A DNA stretch of 64,000 bases from Neomoorella sulfitireducens (lineage in GTDB: Bacteria > Bacillota > DSM-521 > Neomoorellales > Neomoorellaceae). The translations under genes were made by a program, and so were the position numbers. Below are positions 25,779 through 34,928 of the stretch, piece by piece. Within the stretch, counting starts at the first letter, position 1, and each line of letters begins with the position of its first letter. The stretch is taken from positions 124,001 to 188,000 of the forward strand of contig NZ_JANRHG010000001.1 of NCBI RefSeq assembly GCF_024733845.1, written 5' to 3'. The notes beneath the pieces are model-generated. The model saw nothing but the letters and a program-made list of their open reading frames with translations. It was not told the origin of the DNA and ran no database searches.

Positions 25779-27470
25779 TTAATTGCTAGCTCGGCTTGCG
25801 CTTTCTAAATCATTTGAAAGTAACTTAAGAACTTTAAAACCTACCTGCAATTCCAGACGTGTATTATTACAGCCAAGATCCAACCCTGTTATTTCGTGGA
25901 TACGCTCGATCCGGTAGCGCATTGTTTTATAATGGACAAAAAGTCTTTCGGCAGCAACTTTTAGGTTGCCATTTGCCTCAAGGTAGGTTTCCAGGGATTT
26001 AGTTAAATCGGTGTGGTGGTTTTGATCATATTGCAGCAACTGTTTGATGGGAAAAGGGATAAAGGTTGCCAGCACCTTCCTGTCAGGGACCTGGCATAAA
26101 AGCCGAAAAAGGCCGAGTTCAGAATAGGCTGTCATACTGCCCGGACCGTTAACCATGCGCCCGAAACGGAGGGCCTCCCGGGCTTCATTATAACTTGAAG
26201 CCAGGCCGGTAATATCCTTGGCTAGCCCGCCTATACCGATAGAAAAAGTAATTTCCTTTAAATAACGCTTGGCTTCTAACCGTAAAGCCTCGCCCAGGGC
26301 CTTAACTTCTGCCAGGGCCTTATCGGCCCCGGTACTGTTTACGGGGTAGAGGGCAATAACTGTATCGCTTTTGCTGCCGACAATAATTTTCTGGTTATGG
26401 GTCCTGAAAATTTGGGCTATAGCATCAAGAAACTTTTCTTTGACTTTTTGGGCAAACCGTTCACCCTTATTTTTATTCCTTAAAATATATTCTTCGAAGG
26501 AATCGATATTGGCTACGATAACCATAAATGGCCCAGCCAAATGCCATCCCAAAAAACTGGCACGATTATATACCGTTTCTTCACTTTCAATATTTCCTTC
26601 AAGCAAGTCCATTAAAAAATCATTTTGAAACTTGCGCTCGATCTCTTCCACCGCCCGCCTCTTGGTCAACTCCAGAGCGACCACGGTGGCAGCATGTTCC
26701 AAGGCGATAAAATCTCGTTCATGCATCACCTTGCCGGTTTCCCAGACGCAAAGGTACCCATAAGTTTCTTCCTGGATTAAAATTGGAACTACGACTTCGG
26801 TACAGTCGACCTCGCCATCGGCCCCTAATAAACATAAAGGTTGCCGGTAATAATTCAATTCTTTATTTAAAGGCTGCTGCTCCCCTTCTGCCTCGTTTCC
26901 ATCCTTCTCCCTGTAACCCTGGCAGGTTTGAACCATAACTTGACCGTTACGGTCTTTGATGACTACCGGATTGTCTACCAGACCTGCCAGGGCAAAAGCT
27001 AACTGCTCCAAAGTTCCTCCCCTTAAAGCTAAGCTGGTGAAATGTCTGTGGACTTCATCCGAGTACTTTAACCTGGCAGCTTGCTGGTTAACTATCTCCG
27101 ATAGTACACTGGTAATTATATCTACATAGCTGACCTCCATGGGCAGTTCAATAATTGGCAAACCAAGGCTGTCGGCCAATTCCAGCATAGGTTCCGGAAT
27201 GACCCCGACAAAACGCCGGGTCTTGATAGCCAGGCCGGCGGCACCCCGGCTTACCAGCTCTCGCACTAGATTCTCCTGGGCCACCTGGTCGCTGCGGATG
27301 GGGTAAAGGCTGGTTAGAACTAATTCCCCGCCTTTTAACCACTGGACTATATCTGGCGCTTCCATGATAGTTACGCCTTGAATATTGCGGTCTAGGTGCT
27401 GTAACCCAGCTACAGCACGGGCGCCAGCAAAACATTTAAGCCGCAATGCCGCATCAACTGTCATGCCCAT
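25779..27470 (-). CDS. PucR-family transcriptional regulator
   Basis: This regulator of about 563 residues has the N-terminal purine-catabolism PucR domain (VDAALRLKCFAGARAVAG, MEAPDIVQWLKGGELVLTS, GAAGLAIKTRRFV), a GGDEF-like middle part (EITFSIGIGGLAKDITGLASSYNEAREAL) and a C-terminal helix-turn-helix (NLKVAAERLFVHYKTMRYRIERI). I place the start at ATG 27470 because GAGGGG lies seven bases upstream; an ATG at 27512 is open but has no ribosome binding site. In Bacillus, PucR controls purine ring degradation, and the neighbouring all genes fit that role. Confidence 0.92.
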   Translation of the reverse strand: MGMTVDAALRLKCFAGARAVAGLQHLDRNIQGVTIMEAPDIVQWLKGGELVLTSLYPIRSDQVAQENLVRELVSRGAAGLAIKTRRFVGVIPEPMLELADSLGLPIIELPMEVSYVDIITSVLSEIVNQQAARLKYSDEVHRHFTSLALRGGTLEQLAFALAGLVDNPVVIKDRNGQVMVQTCQGYREKDGNEAEGEQQPLNKELNYYRQPLCLLGADGEVDCTEVVVPILIQEETYGYLCVWETGKVMHERDFIALEHAATVVALELTKRRAVEEIERKFQNDFLMDLLEGNIESEETVYNRASFLGWHLAGPFMVIVANIDSFEEYILRNKNKGERFAQKVKEKFLDAIAQIFRTHNQKIIVGSKSDTVIALYPVNSTGADKALAEVKALGEALRLEAKRYLKEITFSIGIGGLAKDITGLASSYNEAREALRFGRMVNGPGSMTAYSELGLFRLLCQVPDRKVLATFIPFPIKQLLQYDQNHHTDLTKSLETYLEANGNLKVAAERLFVHYKTMRYRIERIHEITGLDLGCNNTRLELQVGFKVLKLLSNDLESASRASN

Positions 27471-27724
27471 AACGCTGCCCCTCAAAGTAAAATGACCTTT
27501 AGATATATTCATGATTTATTCTACACAGGCAGAAGATTATCCTTCTTAGATAAACATATAAGGTGCCCCATTCCTTAAAAACTGCATGCGTATATCTACC
27601 TATTTAGAAATTAACGATAAAACCGGCAACTAGCCCTTACCGCACACCAGCTTTGTACAAACTTCCAGAGCTATATATCTAATGTATTTTCTGATGTAAT
27701 AATGGGTATGTCCACAAGGAAAAA

Positions 27725-27764
27725 TCAAAAAGCCCATCGAGTAGCTTCGCCTACAAGATGGGCT
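27725..27764 (-). terminator. rho-independent terminator after allA
   Basis: On the minus strand AGCCCATCTTGTAG pairs with CTACTCGATGGGCT around GCGAAG and is followed by TTTTTGATTTTT. It closes the allE-allA unit and separates it from the PucR gene. Confidence 0.85.
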
Positions 27765-27787
27765 CATCAAAGCTTCCAAGACACGGG

Positions 27788-28309
27788 CTATAATACAATA
27801 TCAAACCTTATCCCCAAATCGCGAATCTGTACATCCCCATCGTATAGTGGTGCAATTGATTCGTCAGTAGTCGCTTTTCGGGTAGCCAGGACATAGCCAA
27901 AGGTTTCTTCCAAGGGAAAAATAGTACCGTGCCAGACACCACGGTGCAACACAATTGCGTTATAACTCTCTAAAAGAAATGCTTTTACTAAATCCGGCGC
28001 CGGGATAGCCTCGGGATCGGTGCAATCTGTCGCTGGTGCGACAGTGATAATTGCCGGTCCGCCAAAAAGGGGGAAGAAGCCCTGGGTTACCTTCAGGTGG
28101 CGTTCCATGGTTGAAAAAGTAAATTCTCTCCGCTTTAATATAGCATAAACAAATTCCGGTTTACCATCATCAACCTCAAAAGGTACCCTGTCAACAAACT
28201 GGGGAGGATCAGCTTTAAAGGGTGGAACGCCGGGGTCACGTAACAGTACATAACCATAAGGCTGAAATGCTTCCTTGGTCAGACGCTCGACTCTTAAGAT
28301 GCGACCCAT
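27788..28309 (-). CDS. allA: ureidoglycolate lyase family protein
   Basis: This 173-residue cupin-like protein matches AllA: LTKEAFQPYGYVL at the N-terminus, the FSTMERHLKVTQGFFPLFG core and YNAIVLHRGVWHGTIFPL, the conserved HRGVWH motif. The family splits ureidoglycolate into glyoxylate and urea. It ends with a terminator and lies about 45 bases downstream of the ureidoglycine aminohydrolase gene, so the two act in sequence. GGAGG precedes the ATG. Confidence 0.88.
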   Translation of the reverse strand: MGRILRVERLTKEAFQPYGYVLLRDPGVPPFKADPPQFVDRVPFEVDDGKPEFVYAILKRREFTFSTMERHLKVTQGFFPLFGGPAIITVAPATDCTDPEAIPAPDLVKAFLLESYNAIVLHRGVWHGTIFPLEETFGYVLATRKATTDESIAPLYDGDVQIRDLGIRFDIVL

Positions 28310-28355
28310 TAATTAACTATCCTCCTTTTTCCAGCTGAAAGCCTAACCCTCGGCT

Positions 28356-29180
28356 CTATAAGTCTACATCCCTGTTGCAATCTTTACTATAGATATAAGT
28401 AGTATTGCTCCTGCCCGCGGCATAATAGGCCTGCGGAACATAGGGGCCGAAGTAGATGAAGTCATCTTTCTTCACCGGTACCCATACATCGTCTATCAGA
28501 TAAACCCCTTCACCCTGCAAAAAATATATGCCATGTTCCTGAACATGGGTTTCCACAAAGGAATGGCAGGCCCCGGGGTAGAAGGTAAGGGTATGGAAAT
28601 TGAAATCAAACCCCAATTCATTGGGTAATAAATTTTTAATTCTCACATTTTCCATGCCATCATAAATTTCCTCTTGAATATCATTTAAATTGCCAACGAT
28701 TACCTTGGCCTCGAAACCTTCTAATTTGCGGTATCGTTGCTTGTAAAGCAATAAACTCCAAGGTTCGCTTGTGTTATTATGCAAACCTACTGGTGTCGAA
28801 GCCGGGGCAAAGGCAAAACCATCCTTGCCGATTGAGTAATCTTTCCCGCCAATATTCACTATTCCTTCACCGCTCAAACAATAAATAAACGTTTCGATAC
28901 CTTCACCGTAAAATTCATGGGTTGTACCTCCACCAGGCATCACTTCTACAGTATAAAACGCAAATTTTGCTCCCAAATCTGGTGAACAGAGAATGCTGGC
29001 CCGGCAATTGGCCAGGTTAGGTATAACGTTATTTACTCGCCCCTCAGGAGGTATCAAAGCGCACTTACCCGGTTTAATAATGGCCCGGGTAGAGAGAAGG
29101 TCCTTTGGATAGCCCATATACTCCAGGTCCCCCTTCAATATTATTGGTTTTGAGTGATAATTTCTAGCCTCACCACTCAA
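28356..29180 (-). CDS. allE: (S)-ureidoglycine aminohydrolase
   Basis: This 274-residue bicupin matches the AllE/YlbA family. The C-terminal cupin has the metal-binding pattern SFVETHVQEHGIYFLQGEG and then VWVPVKKDDFIYFGPYVPQAYYAAG, very close to the E. coli enzyme. The N-terminal cupin has PGGGTTHEFYGEGIETFIYCLSGEG. It removes ammonia from (S)-ureidoglycine, the product of allantoate hydrolysis, to give (S)-ureidoglycolate. The start appears to be TTG behind a GGTGGG stretch. It is the first gene of a short allE-allA transcript. Confidence 0.92.
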   Translation of the reverse strand: MSGEARNYHSKPIILKGDLEYMGYPKDLLSTRAIIKPGKCALIPPEGRVNNVIPNLANCRASILCSPDLGAKFAFYTVEVMPGGGTTHEFYGEGIETFIYCLSGEGIVNIGGKDYSIGKDGFAFAPASTPVGLHNNTSEPWSLLLYKQRYRKLEGFEAKVIVGNLNDIQEEIYDGMENVRIKNLLPNELGFDFNFHTLTFYPGACHSFVETHVQEHGIYFLQGEGVYLIDDVWVPVKKDDFIYFGPYVPQAYYAAGRSNTTYIYSKDCNRDVDL

Positions 29181-29759
29181 TACCTTTGCCCACCGTAGAT
29201 AATTTCACCCGCCCATCTTGCCTCAAGTTTGCCATAGTTAACCCCTCGCCATACTAAAGTCTAAAATATTTGGAAGTATTGTTGGTAAAGACATCATCTC
29301 TACCCCTTAGCCGGTCCATGGCTCTTACATTGCCACAAAAATGATAGAAAAACCATTATGTCCTGGAAATCAGGTTGCCCAGATTTAATTGCTTGTTTTG
29401 CCAAAAACCCGTTAGCTCGTTAGCTACCGATATATTTTAGCCAAGAGAGATAATTGAAGACGATTTTATTAGAACAATTGACTAAAGGAAATAACTTAAA
29501 GAAAAAGAATCCTTCAAACGTAGAAATAGTCGCAGCTAGAAAGGAGGCGATTTGGGCCAGGCAATAATTAATTAACAAGGAGGGCTGTATTTTTTCGGTC
29601 TAGCCGGGTGCTGCTGCCCAATGGCCTGGCGACTGGTAAATTATTGCAAGTTAAAAAGGTTGATGAACTTATTTTGCTGAGTAATTAGTGCGGTGAACAC
29701 GAATTTAACAAAACCTGGTTAAAAGCTAAAGGAATAGGATAGCTAAGGGAGGACCAATA
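29181..29759. other. 579-bp divergent intergenic region
   Basis: This separates allE (minus) from the carbamoyltransferase gene (plus) and must hold both promoters. Visible marks are a palindrome TTTTG-C-CAAAA (29396-29405), the direct repeat GTTAGCT at 29411 and 29419, and a 27-codon open stretch (29608-29688, GTG start, no ribosome binding site) that may be a vestige of a lost gene. I see no convincing longer coding sequence or RNA gene. Confidence 0.4.
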
Positions 29760-30761
29760 ATGGCGTACAAGATAATTAGTACTGCATGGGATTTAGCTGA
29801 AAAGGTGGGGCTTTCAGGAAAATCGTTCCTTTCGGTATCGGAATTATCCAAGGAACAATTACTGGCTCTATTTGAGTTGGCCCGTGCGTTAGAACCGATT
29901 GGACGTTCTAGCGCCAATTTCCTAAATGGCAAGGTCATGGCCACCTTTTTTTACGAACCCAGCACACGGACGAGACTAAGTACGGAAACAGCTATGCGCC
30001 GTTTGGGTGGGTCCGTAATTACGGAAGCAACTCCGCTTCTTTCCTCTTCTGCAGCTAAGGAAGAAAGCCTACACGATACACTCCGAGTGTTATCCAAGTA
30101 CGCTGATATTATCGCCCTTAGGCATTCCGATTACGACCTGGCAATGGATGCCGCTCGGACCGCGGCAGAAGTGCCCGTAATCAACTGTGGTTTCGGTAAC
30201 AGGGAACACCCAACCCAGGGCCTGCTAGATATTTATACTATTTGGCGTATGTTTGGTAACTTGGAAAATGTAACCGTCCTGGTGGCGGCTGCAGATATGT
30301 CGCGCGGCCGTTCCGGTCATTCCATGGCTATGGGCTTGGCGAAATTCGGGGCTAAAATAATTTTAGCTTCCCCTAAAGATCTTCCCACTCCGCGTGAGGT
30401 TGTTGATATCTTGATTAGCAGTGGTGGACAAGTAGAAGAGGTCTTCGATTGTACCACCGATATGATGACTGATCTAATAGCCAAAGCCGATTTCGTATAC
30501 CTGCCAGGCTGCCGCGTGCCAAAGGGAACTGATGCACGGGAAGAATTCAGGAAGCGCAACCAGCCCTACTATATCAGCCTGGAACAGCTTGAAAAGGCTC
30601 GGAAGAATGGGCATATGACTTACGTTATGCATAGCCTGCCAAGGTTCGCCGGCGAGTTTGATGAGAATATCGATAAAACCGAGCATGAACTTTATTTCAA
30701 GCAGGTACAATTCGGCGTGTTTGCTCGGATGGCTCTAATCCTATCGATGATTGGCGTTTAA
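29760..30761 (+). CDS. ATCase/OTCase-family carbamoyltransferase, acceptor unknown
   Basis: This 333-residue protein has the complete carbamoyl-phosphate site of the family: EPSTRTRLS (Ser68-Arg72), HPTQG (His150-Gln153) and HSLPR (His291-Arg295). The amino-acceptor region differs from real aspartate carbamoyltransferase: where ATCase has R-x-Q (as in TRIQRERF of the gene at 47144) this protein has YLPGCRVPKGTDAREEFRKR. It also lacks an ornithine-type motif. In an allantoin neighbourhood with a carbamate kinase next to it, phosphorolysis of a ureido compound such as oxalurate is plausible but inferred. GGGAGG precedes the ATG. Confidence 0.8.
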   Translation: MAYKIISTAWDLAEKVGLSGKSFLSVSELSKEQLLALFELARALEPIGRSSANFLNGKVMATFFYEPSTRTRLSTETAMRRLGGSVITEATPLLSSSAAKEESLHDTLRVLSKYADIIALRHSDYDLAMDAARTAAEVPVINCGFGNREHPTQGLLDIYTIWRMFGNLENVTVLVAAADMSRGRSGHSMAMGLAKFGAKIILASPKDLPTPREVVDILISSGGQVEEVFDCTTDMMTDLIAKADFVYLPGCRVPKGTDAREEFRKRNQPYYISLEQLEKARKNGHMTYVMHSLPRFAGEFDENIDKTEHELYFKQVQFGVFARMALILSMIGV

Positions 30762-30846
30762 GTTTTTTACCCCCGTTACTGGAAGCTAAGAGCCACATTA
30801 TAATAAAAATAAATAAAAAGAGTAGCTCTCAATTAACTTTGAGACT

Positions 30847-30908
30847 AAGCCCAGCTTGTGGAGGTACTTATTAAAAACACGACAGTTCCACCTCGGCTGG
30901 GCTTTTTT
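30847..30908 (+). terminator. rho-independent terminator after the carbamoyltransferase gene
   Basis: AAGCCCAGC pairs with GCTGGGCTT (30847-30855 and 30896-30904), with an inner GAGGT/ACCTC stem in the loop, and the stem runs into TTTTTT. It ends the carbamoyltransferase transcript. Confidence 0.85.
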
Positions 30909-30912
30909 AAAT

Positions 30913-31062
30913 AATTCTCCCTGAAAAAGTCCACTTTCTGCATCGCATAAGGGGGAAAGTTCTTTTTCGGACTGTACTTGGGGTTTGTCTCTAGCCGCTT
31001 GGTATCCATCCTGTTATACCATTGTTGCCATACGATGTAGATTATAGGCCAAGATCCCATAA
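30913..31062 (-). pseudogene. decayed ISNCY element end
   Basis: About 150 bases align with the left end of the element at 19126: the terminal repeat is recognisable as TTCTCCCTGAAAAAGT, then a mutated transposase C-terminus including GTTATACCATTG and AGGCCAAGATCCCATAA. Several indels and substitutions break the frame. The rest of the element and the other end are gone. Confidence 0.75.
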
Positions 31063-31425
31063 TAAAAAACCTCAATTTACTCGAGCAGTTAGTGATTAAT
31101 TGTAATTTCCATAGTAGTATGGCAAACAATGATAAAGATTACTAGATAATTTTGGCTTAGATGTCTAAAGGAGAACGACTTAACTTATAGAAAATTCTTT
31201 GTCAGAAAAAAAGGTAAAGATGAACAACAAGTAGTCCGGGATGAAAGCTAATACTAGGATTTTATTGAGGAATATGAATGAGAAGCAAAGAAAAGGGGGC
31301 TTGTACAATCTTAATCACATATACCATCAATGTCTGGCAAAAAAATTGGTACCAATGGCTATAGTGATGATGAGGAAACAGCGTGGCTGAATTAATTAAT
31401 GCAAATAAGGGAGAATGAGCTTTAT
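31063..31425. other. intergenic region before carbamate kinase
   Basis: This is about 360 AT-rich bases between the decayed insertion-sequence end and the carbamate kinase gene. I see no credible gene or RNA, only scattered short frames. It must hold the promoter of the kinase-transporter unit, but no clear -35/-10 pair stands out. Confidence 0.3.
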
Positions 31426-32364
31426 ATGAGTAGATTGGCAGTAGTAGCTATCGGCGGCAATTCTCTAATTAAAGATAAGAATCATATAGGCCTTATGGAC
31501 CAGCTAGAAACAGTCAAAGAAACCTGCTGCAATATTGCTGAAATAGTTGAAAAAGGTTGGAATGTAGCCATCACCCACGGCAACGGGCCCCAGGTAGGGT
31601 TTCTCATCCGCCGAGCAGAACTTGCGTCGCGAGAACTGCCTTTGATACCTCTGGAATTCGCCGTCGCCGACACCCAAGGCGCCATCGGATATATGATCCA
31701 GCAGTCCCTGATGAATGAATTTCAGCGGCGGGGTATCAAGAAGCAGGCCGTAACGTTGGTAACCCAGGTAGTTGTGGATAAAAACGACCCGGCCTTCCAA
31801 AAACCCACCAAACCCATCGGCAGCTTTATGACCAAAGAAGAAGCGGAGCGGCACGCAAAAGAGGACGGTTGGACGGTGGTAGAAGATGCCGGCCGCGGTT
31901 GGCGGCGGGTCGTACCCTCACCGGAGCCCCAGAGGATAGTCGAAAAAGAAGCGATCAAAGATTTAATAGCGAAGGGGTATATTGTAGTCTGTATCGGCGG
32001 CGGCGGTATCCCAGTAATCGAAAAGAGCGGCAAACTGGAAGGAATAGCTGCTGTAATCGATAAGGATTATGCCTCCTCGTTATTAGCAAGACAGATTGAA
32101 GCAGATGCCTTGGTTATTTCTACGGGAGTAAATAAAGTATCCATTAACTTCGGCAAACCAGAACAAAAGGAATTAGATAAAATGACAGTTGCCGAAGCAG
32201 AGGCCTATATGGCAGCCGGGCATTTCCCGCCTGGGAATATGGGTCCCAAGATCGAGGCTATTATAAGGTACCTGAAGAATGGAGGCAAGGAAGGTATCAT
32301 TACCTCGCCGACGGAGATAGTTAATGCCATAGAGGGAAAATCCGGTACAAGGATCGTACCATAA
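31426..32364 (+). CDS. arcC: carbamate kinase, copy 1
   Basis: This 312-residue amino-acid-kinase-family enzyme shows VAIGGNSLIK, ITHGNGPQVGFL, IPLEFAVADTQGAIGYMIQ, VVDKNDPAF, KPIGSFMT, GRGWRRVVPSPEP and CIGGGGIPV, all typical of carbamate kinase. It turns carbamoyl phosphate and ADP into ATP, CO2 and ammonia. I place the start at ATG 31426 because the second copy at 46036-46974 begins at the same place and GGGAG lies upstream; an ATG at 31399 is in frame. It lies between the unusual carbamoyltransferase and an ABC transporter. Confidence 0.95.
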   Translation: MSRLAVVAIGGNSLIKDKNHIGLMDQLETVKETCCNIAEIVEKGWNVAITHGNGPQVGFLIRRAELASRELPLIPLEFAVADTQGAIGYMIQQSLMNEFQRRGIKKQAVTLVTQVVVDKNDPAFQKPTKPIGSFMTKEEAERHAKEDGWTVVEDAGRGWRRVVPSPEPQRIVEKEAIKDLIAKGYIVVCIGGGGIPVIEKSGKLEGIAAVIDKDYASSLLARQIEADALVISTGVNKVSINFGKPEQKELDKMTVAEAEAYMAAGHFPPGNMGPKIEAIIRYLKNGGKEGIITSPTEIVNAIEGKSGTRIVP

Positions 32365-32675
32365 AATCAATGGAAATAAAATCAGAAATAGAATTATATT
32401 TTTAATTAGCCTCTTGCCCCATGCATCTAAGAAAGGGGGTGTATTACCAGGAAGCGCCAAATAAAAAGAGGGTGATGTCAAACATATAATGTCTGCGCGG
32501 AATTGCACAAGTATACCCGATGAGCAAAGCCATTAGTAATGTTCTCGAAAGTAGAGGATGGTCAGGTACCTACTACAAACCCTAAGGGCAACGTAGGAGT
32601 TAGGGCGGTAGTTTTCACTAAGGAACGTAAATTTCCTAAACACAAGGATTAAACACAAGGATGGGAGGTTAAAAA
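32365..32675. other. 311-bp gap with a 13-bp tandem repeat
   Basis: This lies between carbamate kinase and the binding-protein gene. It holds a perfect tandem duplication of TAAACACAAGGAT (32637-32649 and 32650-32662) just before the ribosome binding site GGGAGG. No gene is visible, and no terminator, so readthrough from arcC is possible. Confidence 0.5.
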
Positions 32676-33968
32676 ATGCGCAAGAAGTGGATTTTAGCAG
32701 TTCTAACAATTTTGCTGGTAGTTGTTCTCGTAACTGCTTCAGGCTGTGGACAGAAGAGTTCAGAGAGTCAGGATGCGAGCAAGAAGATTTCCCAAAGTCA
32801 GGGGGCCGGAAAAGACACCAACGTAATTAAAATCGGAGCTATATATCCCCTTTCTGGACCGACGGCACAGGATGGCGAAAATCAGAGGAAAGCTCATGAA
32901 TTGGCGGTAGAAGAAATTAATAAGGCGGGAGGCATTAAATCCCTTGGAGGGGCTAAACTGCAATTTGTCTATGCTGATAGCCAGAGTAAGCCGGAAGTTG
33001 GTATTGCAGAGGCTGAAAGATTAATTAATCAAGAAAAAGTTGTTGCGCTAATGGGTACTTATGAAAGTCATGTGGCTATGTCTGTTAGTGAAATTGCTGA
33101 AAGATATGGGATCCCCATTATTATACCTAATGCTCTAGCCGACAAACTAACTGAACGAGGATTAAAGTACACCTTTAAGACAGTAATTAAAACTTCAGAT
33201 TTTGGTCGGGATACTGGAAAATTTGTTCGAGAAATTGGTGAGAAGACTGGTAAAGTTGCTAAGCGGGCAGCTATTCTTTATGGTGACTTTTTCTTTGGTC
33301 ATGAGGTTGCAGAGGGTTGGATTAAGCAGCTACCCCAGATGGGTTTTGAAATTGTTGCCAATGTAGCTTATCCCGTGCCTGCCACCAATATGCAAGAGGC
33401 TCTTTTAAAAGTAAAACAAGCTAACCCGGATGTCCTCTTTGTCCTAGGCAATATTTCGGAGGCTGTTCTAACTATTAAACAATTGAAAGAGCTTAATTAT
33501 TGGCCCACCTATGGCGTTGTAGGTGTTGGTGGTGGGTTTAGCAATCCTGTGTTCTTACAAAATACCGGTCAGTTAGCGGAAGGCTTATTTATAGCAAACG
33601 ATTGGTTCCCTGAAATTAATCGTGCAGGTTCCAAGGAAGTTAATAAAAAGTTTAAAGACAAATATGGGATTGACATGACTGGAAACGCAAATACAACTTA
33701 TGCTGCTACTTGGGTGCTTGCTGATGCTTTGGAACGGGCGGGGTCTACCGATGGGAACAAATTGCGTGAAGCCTTAGCCAACACTGATATTACAAGCGGT
33801 CCGGCTACATTTATGTACGATCGCATTAAATTTGATGAAACCGGTCAAAACATATCAGCTCAGAATGTCATTGCCCAGGTTCAGGGGGGCAAACCAATGG
33901 TTGTTTGGCCGGATAAATACAAAATTGCTGATCCCAAATGGCCGGTTCCAGGATGGGATAAGAGGTAG
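32676..33968 (+). CDS. branched-chain-amino-acid-type ABC transporter, binding lipoprotein (system 1)
   Basis: This 430-residue protein has a lipoprotein signal with lipidated Cys24 (TASGC), then a type I periplasmic-binding fold: IKIGAIYPLSGPTAQDGE, AVEEINKAGGI, VVALMGTYESHVAMSVSEIAE, and WPTYGVVGVGGGF. It matches the LivK/UrtA superfamily. Members bind amino acids, urea, amides or aromatic acids, so the ligand here is open. The carbamate kinase upstream suggests a nitrogen compound. Confidence 0.92.
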   Translation: MRKKWILAVLTILLVVVLVTASGCGQKSSESQDASKKISQSQGAGKDTNVIKIGAIYPLSGPTAQDGENQRKAHELAVEEINKAGGIKSLGGAKLQFVYADSQSKPEVGIAEAERLINQEKVVALMGTYESHVAMSVSEIAERYGIPIIIPNALADKLTERGLKYTFKTVIKTSDFGRDTGKFVREIGEKTGKVAKRAAILYGDFFFGHEVAEGWIKQLPQMGFEIVANVAYPVPATNMQEALLKVKQANPDVLFVLGNISEAVLTIKQLKELNYWPTYGVVGVGGGFSNPVFLQNTGQLAEGLFIANDWFPEINRAGSKEVNKKFKDKYGIDMTGNANTTYAATWVLADALERAGSTDGNKLREALANTDITSGPATFMYDRIKFDETGQNISAQNVIAQVQGGKPMVVWPDKYKIADPKWPVPGWDKR

Positions 33969-33984
33969 ACTGTAAAAGTTAGCT

Positions 33985-34016
33985 AGATAGGGGTGTTTTA
34001 AAAGACACCCCTATCT
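33985..34016. repeat. 12-bp stem-loop between binding protein and permease genes (system 1)
   Basis: AGATAGGGGTGT and ACACCCCTATCT are perfect arms around an 8-base loop. No T-run follows. The position, just after the binding-protein gene, suggests mRNA protection or partial termination that gives more binding protein than permease. Confidence 0.7.
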
Positions 34017-34054
34017 ATAGTCCTTACTAAACAATACAGGAGGTATGCCGAGAA

Positions 34055-34927
34055 GTGATAACGGCTCAAATATTTTGGCAGTCCTTCATAAATGGTATTC
34101 TTATGGGTGGAATATATGCTCTTGTTGCAGTAGGATTAACGTTAATTTATGGTGTAATGAACATAATGAATTTTGCCCATGGGGAGTTTTTAATGCTAGG
34201 GATGTATATTTCGTATTGGGCTTTTACTCTTCTTGGAATAGATCCTTATTTATCTGTGGTAATTGCTTTTTTAATTTTGTTTTTAATTGGTACGCTGATA
34301 GAAAAAACAATGATTGAGCCTGTTCTTAAAGGGCAACCTCTTAATCAATTGCTGTTGACAATTGGTATCTCGCTCTTTTTATCGAATATGGCTGTATTTC
34401 TCTGGAGTTCGGATAATAGAAGCCTTCAAACCACGTATTCTAATACCTCATTTAATTTGGGGAACATCGTACTTCATGAGCCTAGGCTTGTCGCTTTTTT
34501 GTTTGCGGTAGTGATTAGTATCGTTTTATATATCTTTCTACAAAAGACAAAAATAGGTAAAGGCATCCGGGCTGCTTCACAACATAAAGAGGGAGCTCTT
34601 CTGGTCGGTATTGATGTAAAAAAAAGTTATATGATCGCTTTTGGTATTGGAGTAGCCTGTGCTGGTATTGCGGGGGTTTTGTTATCACCGTTCTTTTATA
34701 TCAATCCTACTGTAGGAGCAGCATTTTCTTTCACAGCTTATGTTATTGTTGTTCTAGGCACCATGGGGAACTTCGTAGGTGCTTTAATCGGTGGGCTTAT
34801 TATTGGTATAGCTGAGGCTATAGGAGGAATTGTCTTCATGCCTTCGCTCAAACAGGTAATAAGCTTTGGTATTTTTATTCTTGTCCTTTTGTTTAAACCC
34901 ACAGGGCTATTTGGAGGTCAACAATAG
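34055..34927 (+). CDS. LivH-type ABC transporter permease (system 1)
   Basis: This 290-residue membrane protein has the LivH pattern: GILMGGIYALVAVGLTLIYGVMNIMNFAHGEF, a middle KTKIGKGIRAASQHKEGA and a C-terminal GNFVGALIGGLIIGIAEAIGG. Start is GTG at 34055 with AGGAGG upstream. It is followed by livM, livG and livF homologues without gaps. Confidence 0.93.
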   Translation: MITAQIFWQSFINGILMGGIYALVAVGLTLIYGVMNIMNFAHGEFLMLGMYISYWAFTLLGIDPYLSVVIAFLILFLIGTLIEKTMIEPVLKGQPLNQLLLTIGISLFLSNMAVFLWSSDNRSLQTTYSNTSFNLGNIVLHEPRLVAFLFAVVISIVLYIFLQKTKIGKGIRAASQHKEGALLVGIDVKKSYMIAFGIGVACAGIAGVLLSPFFYINPTVGAAFSFTAYVIVVLGTMGNFVGALIGGLIIGIAEAIGGIVFMPSLKQVISFGIFILVLLFKPTGLFGGQQ

Positions 34928-34928
34928 C

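Noticed and set aside
29608-29688. Short plus-strand frame as a small gene
   Set aside because: It has only 27 codons, a GTG start without a ribosome binding site and no recognisable motif. It is mentioned only as a possible vestige.
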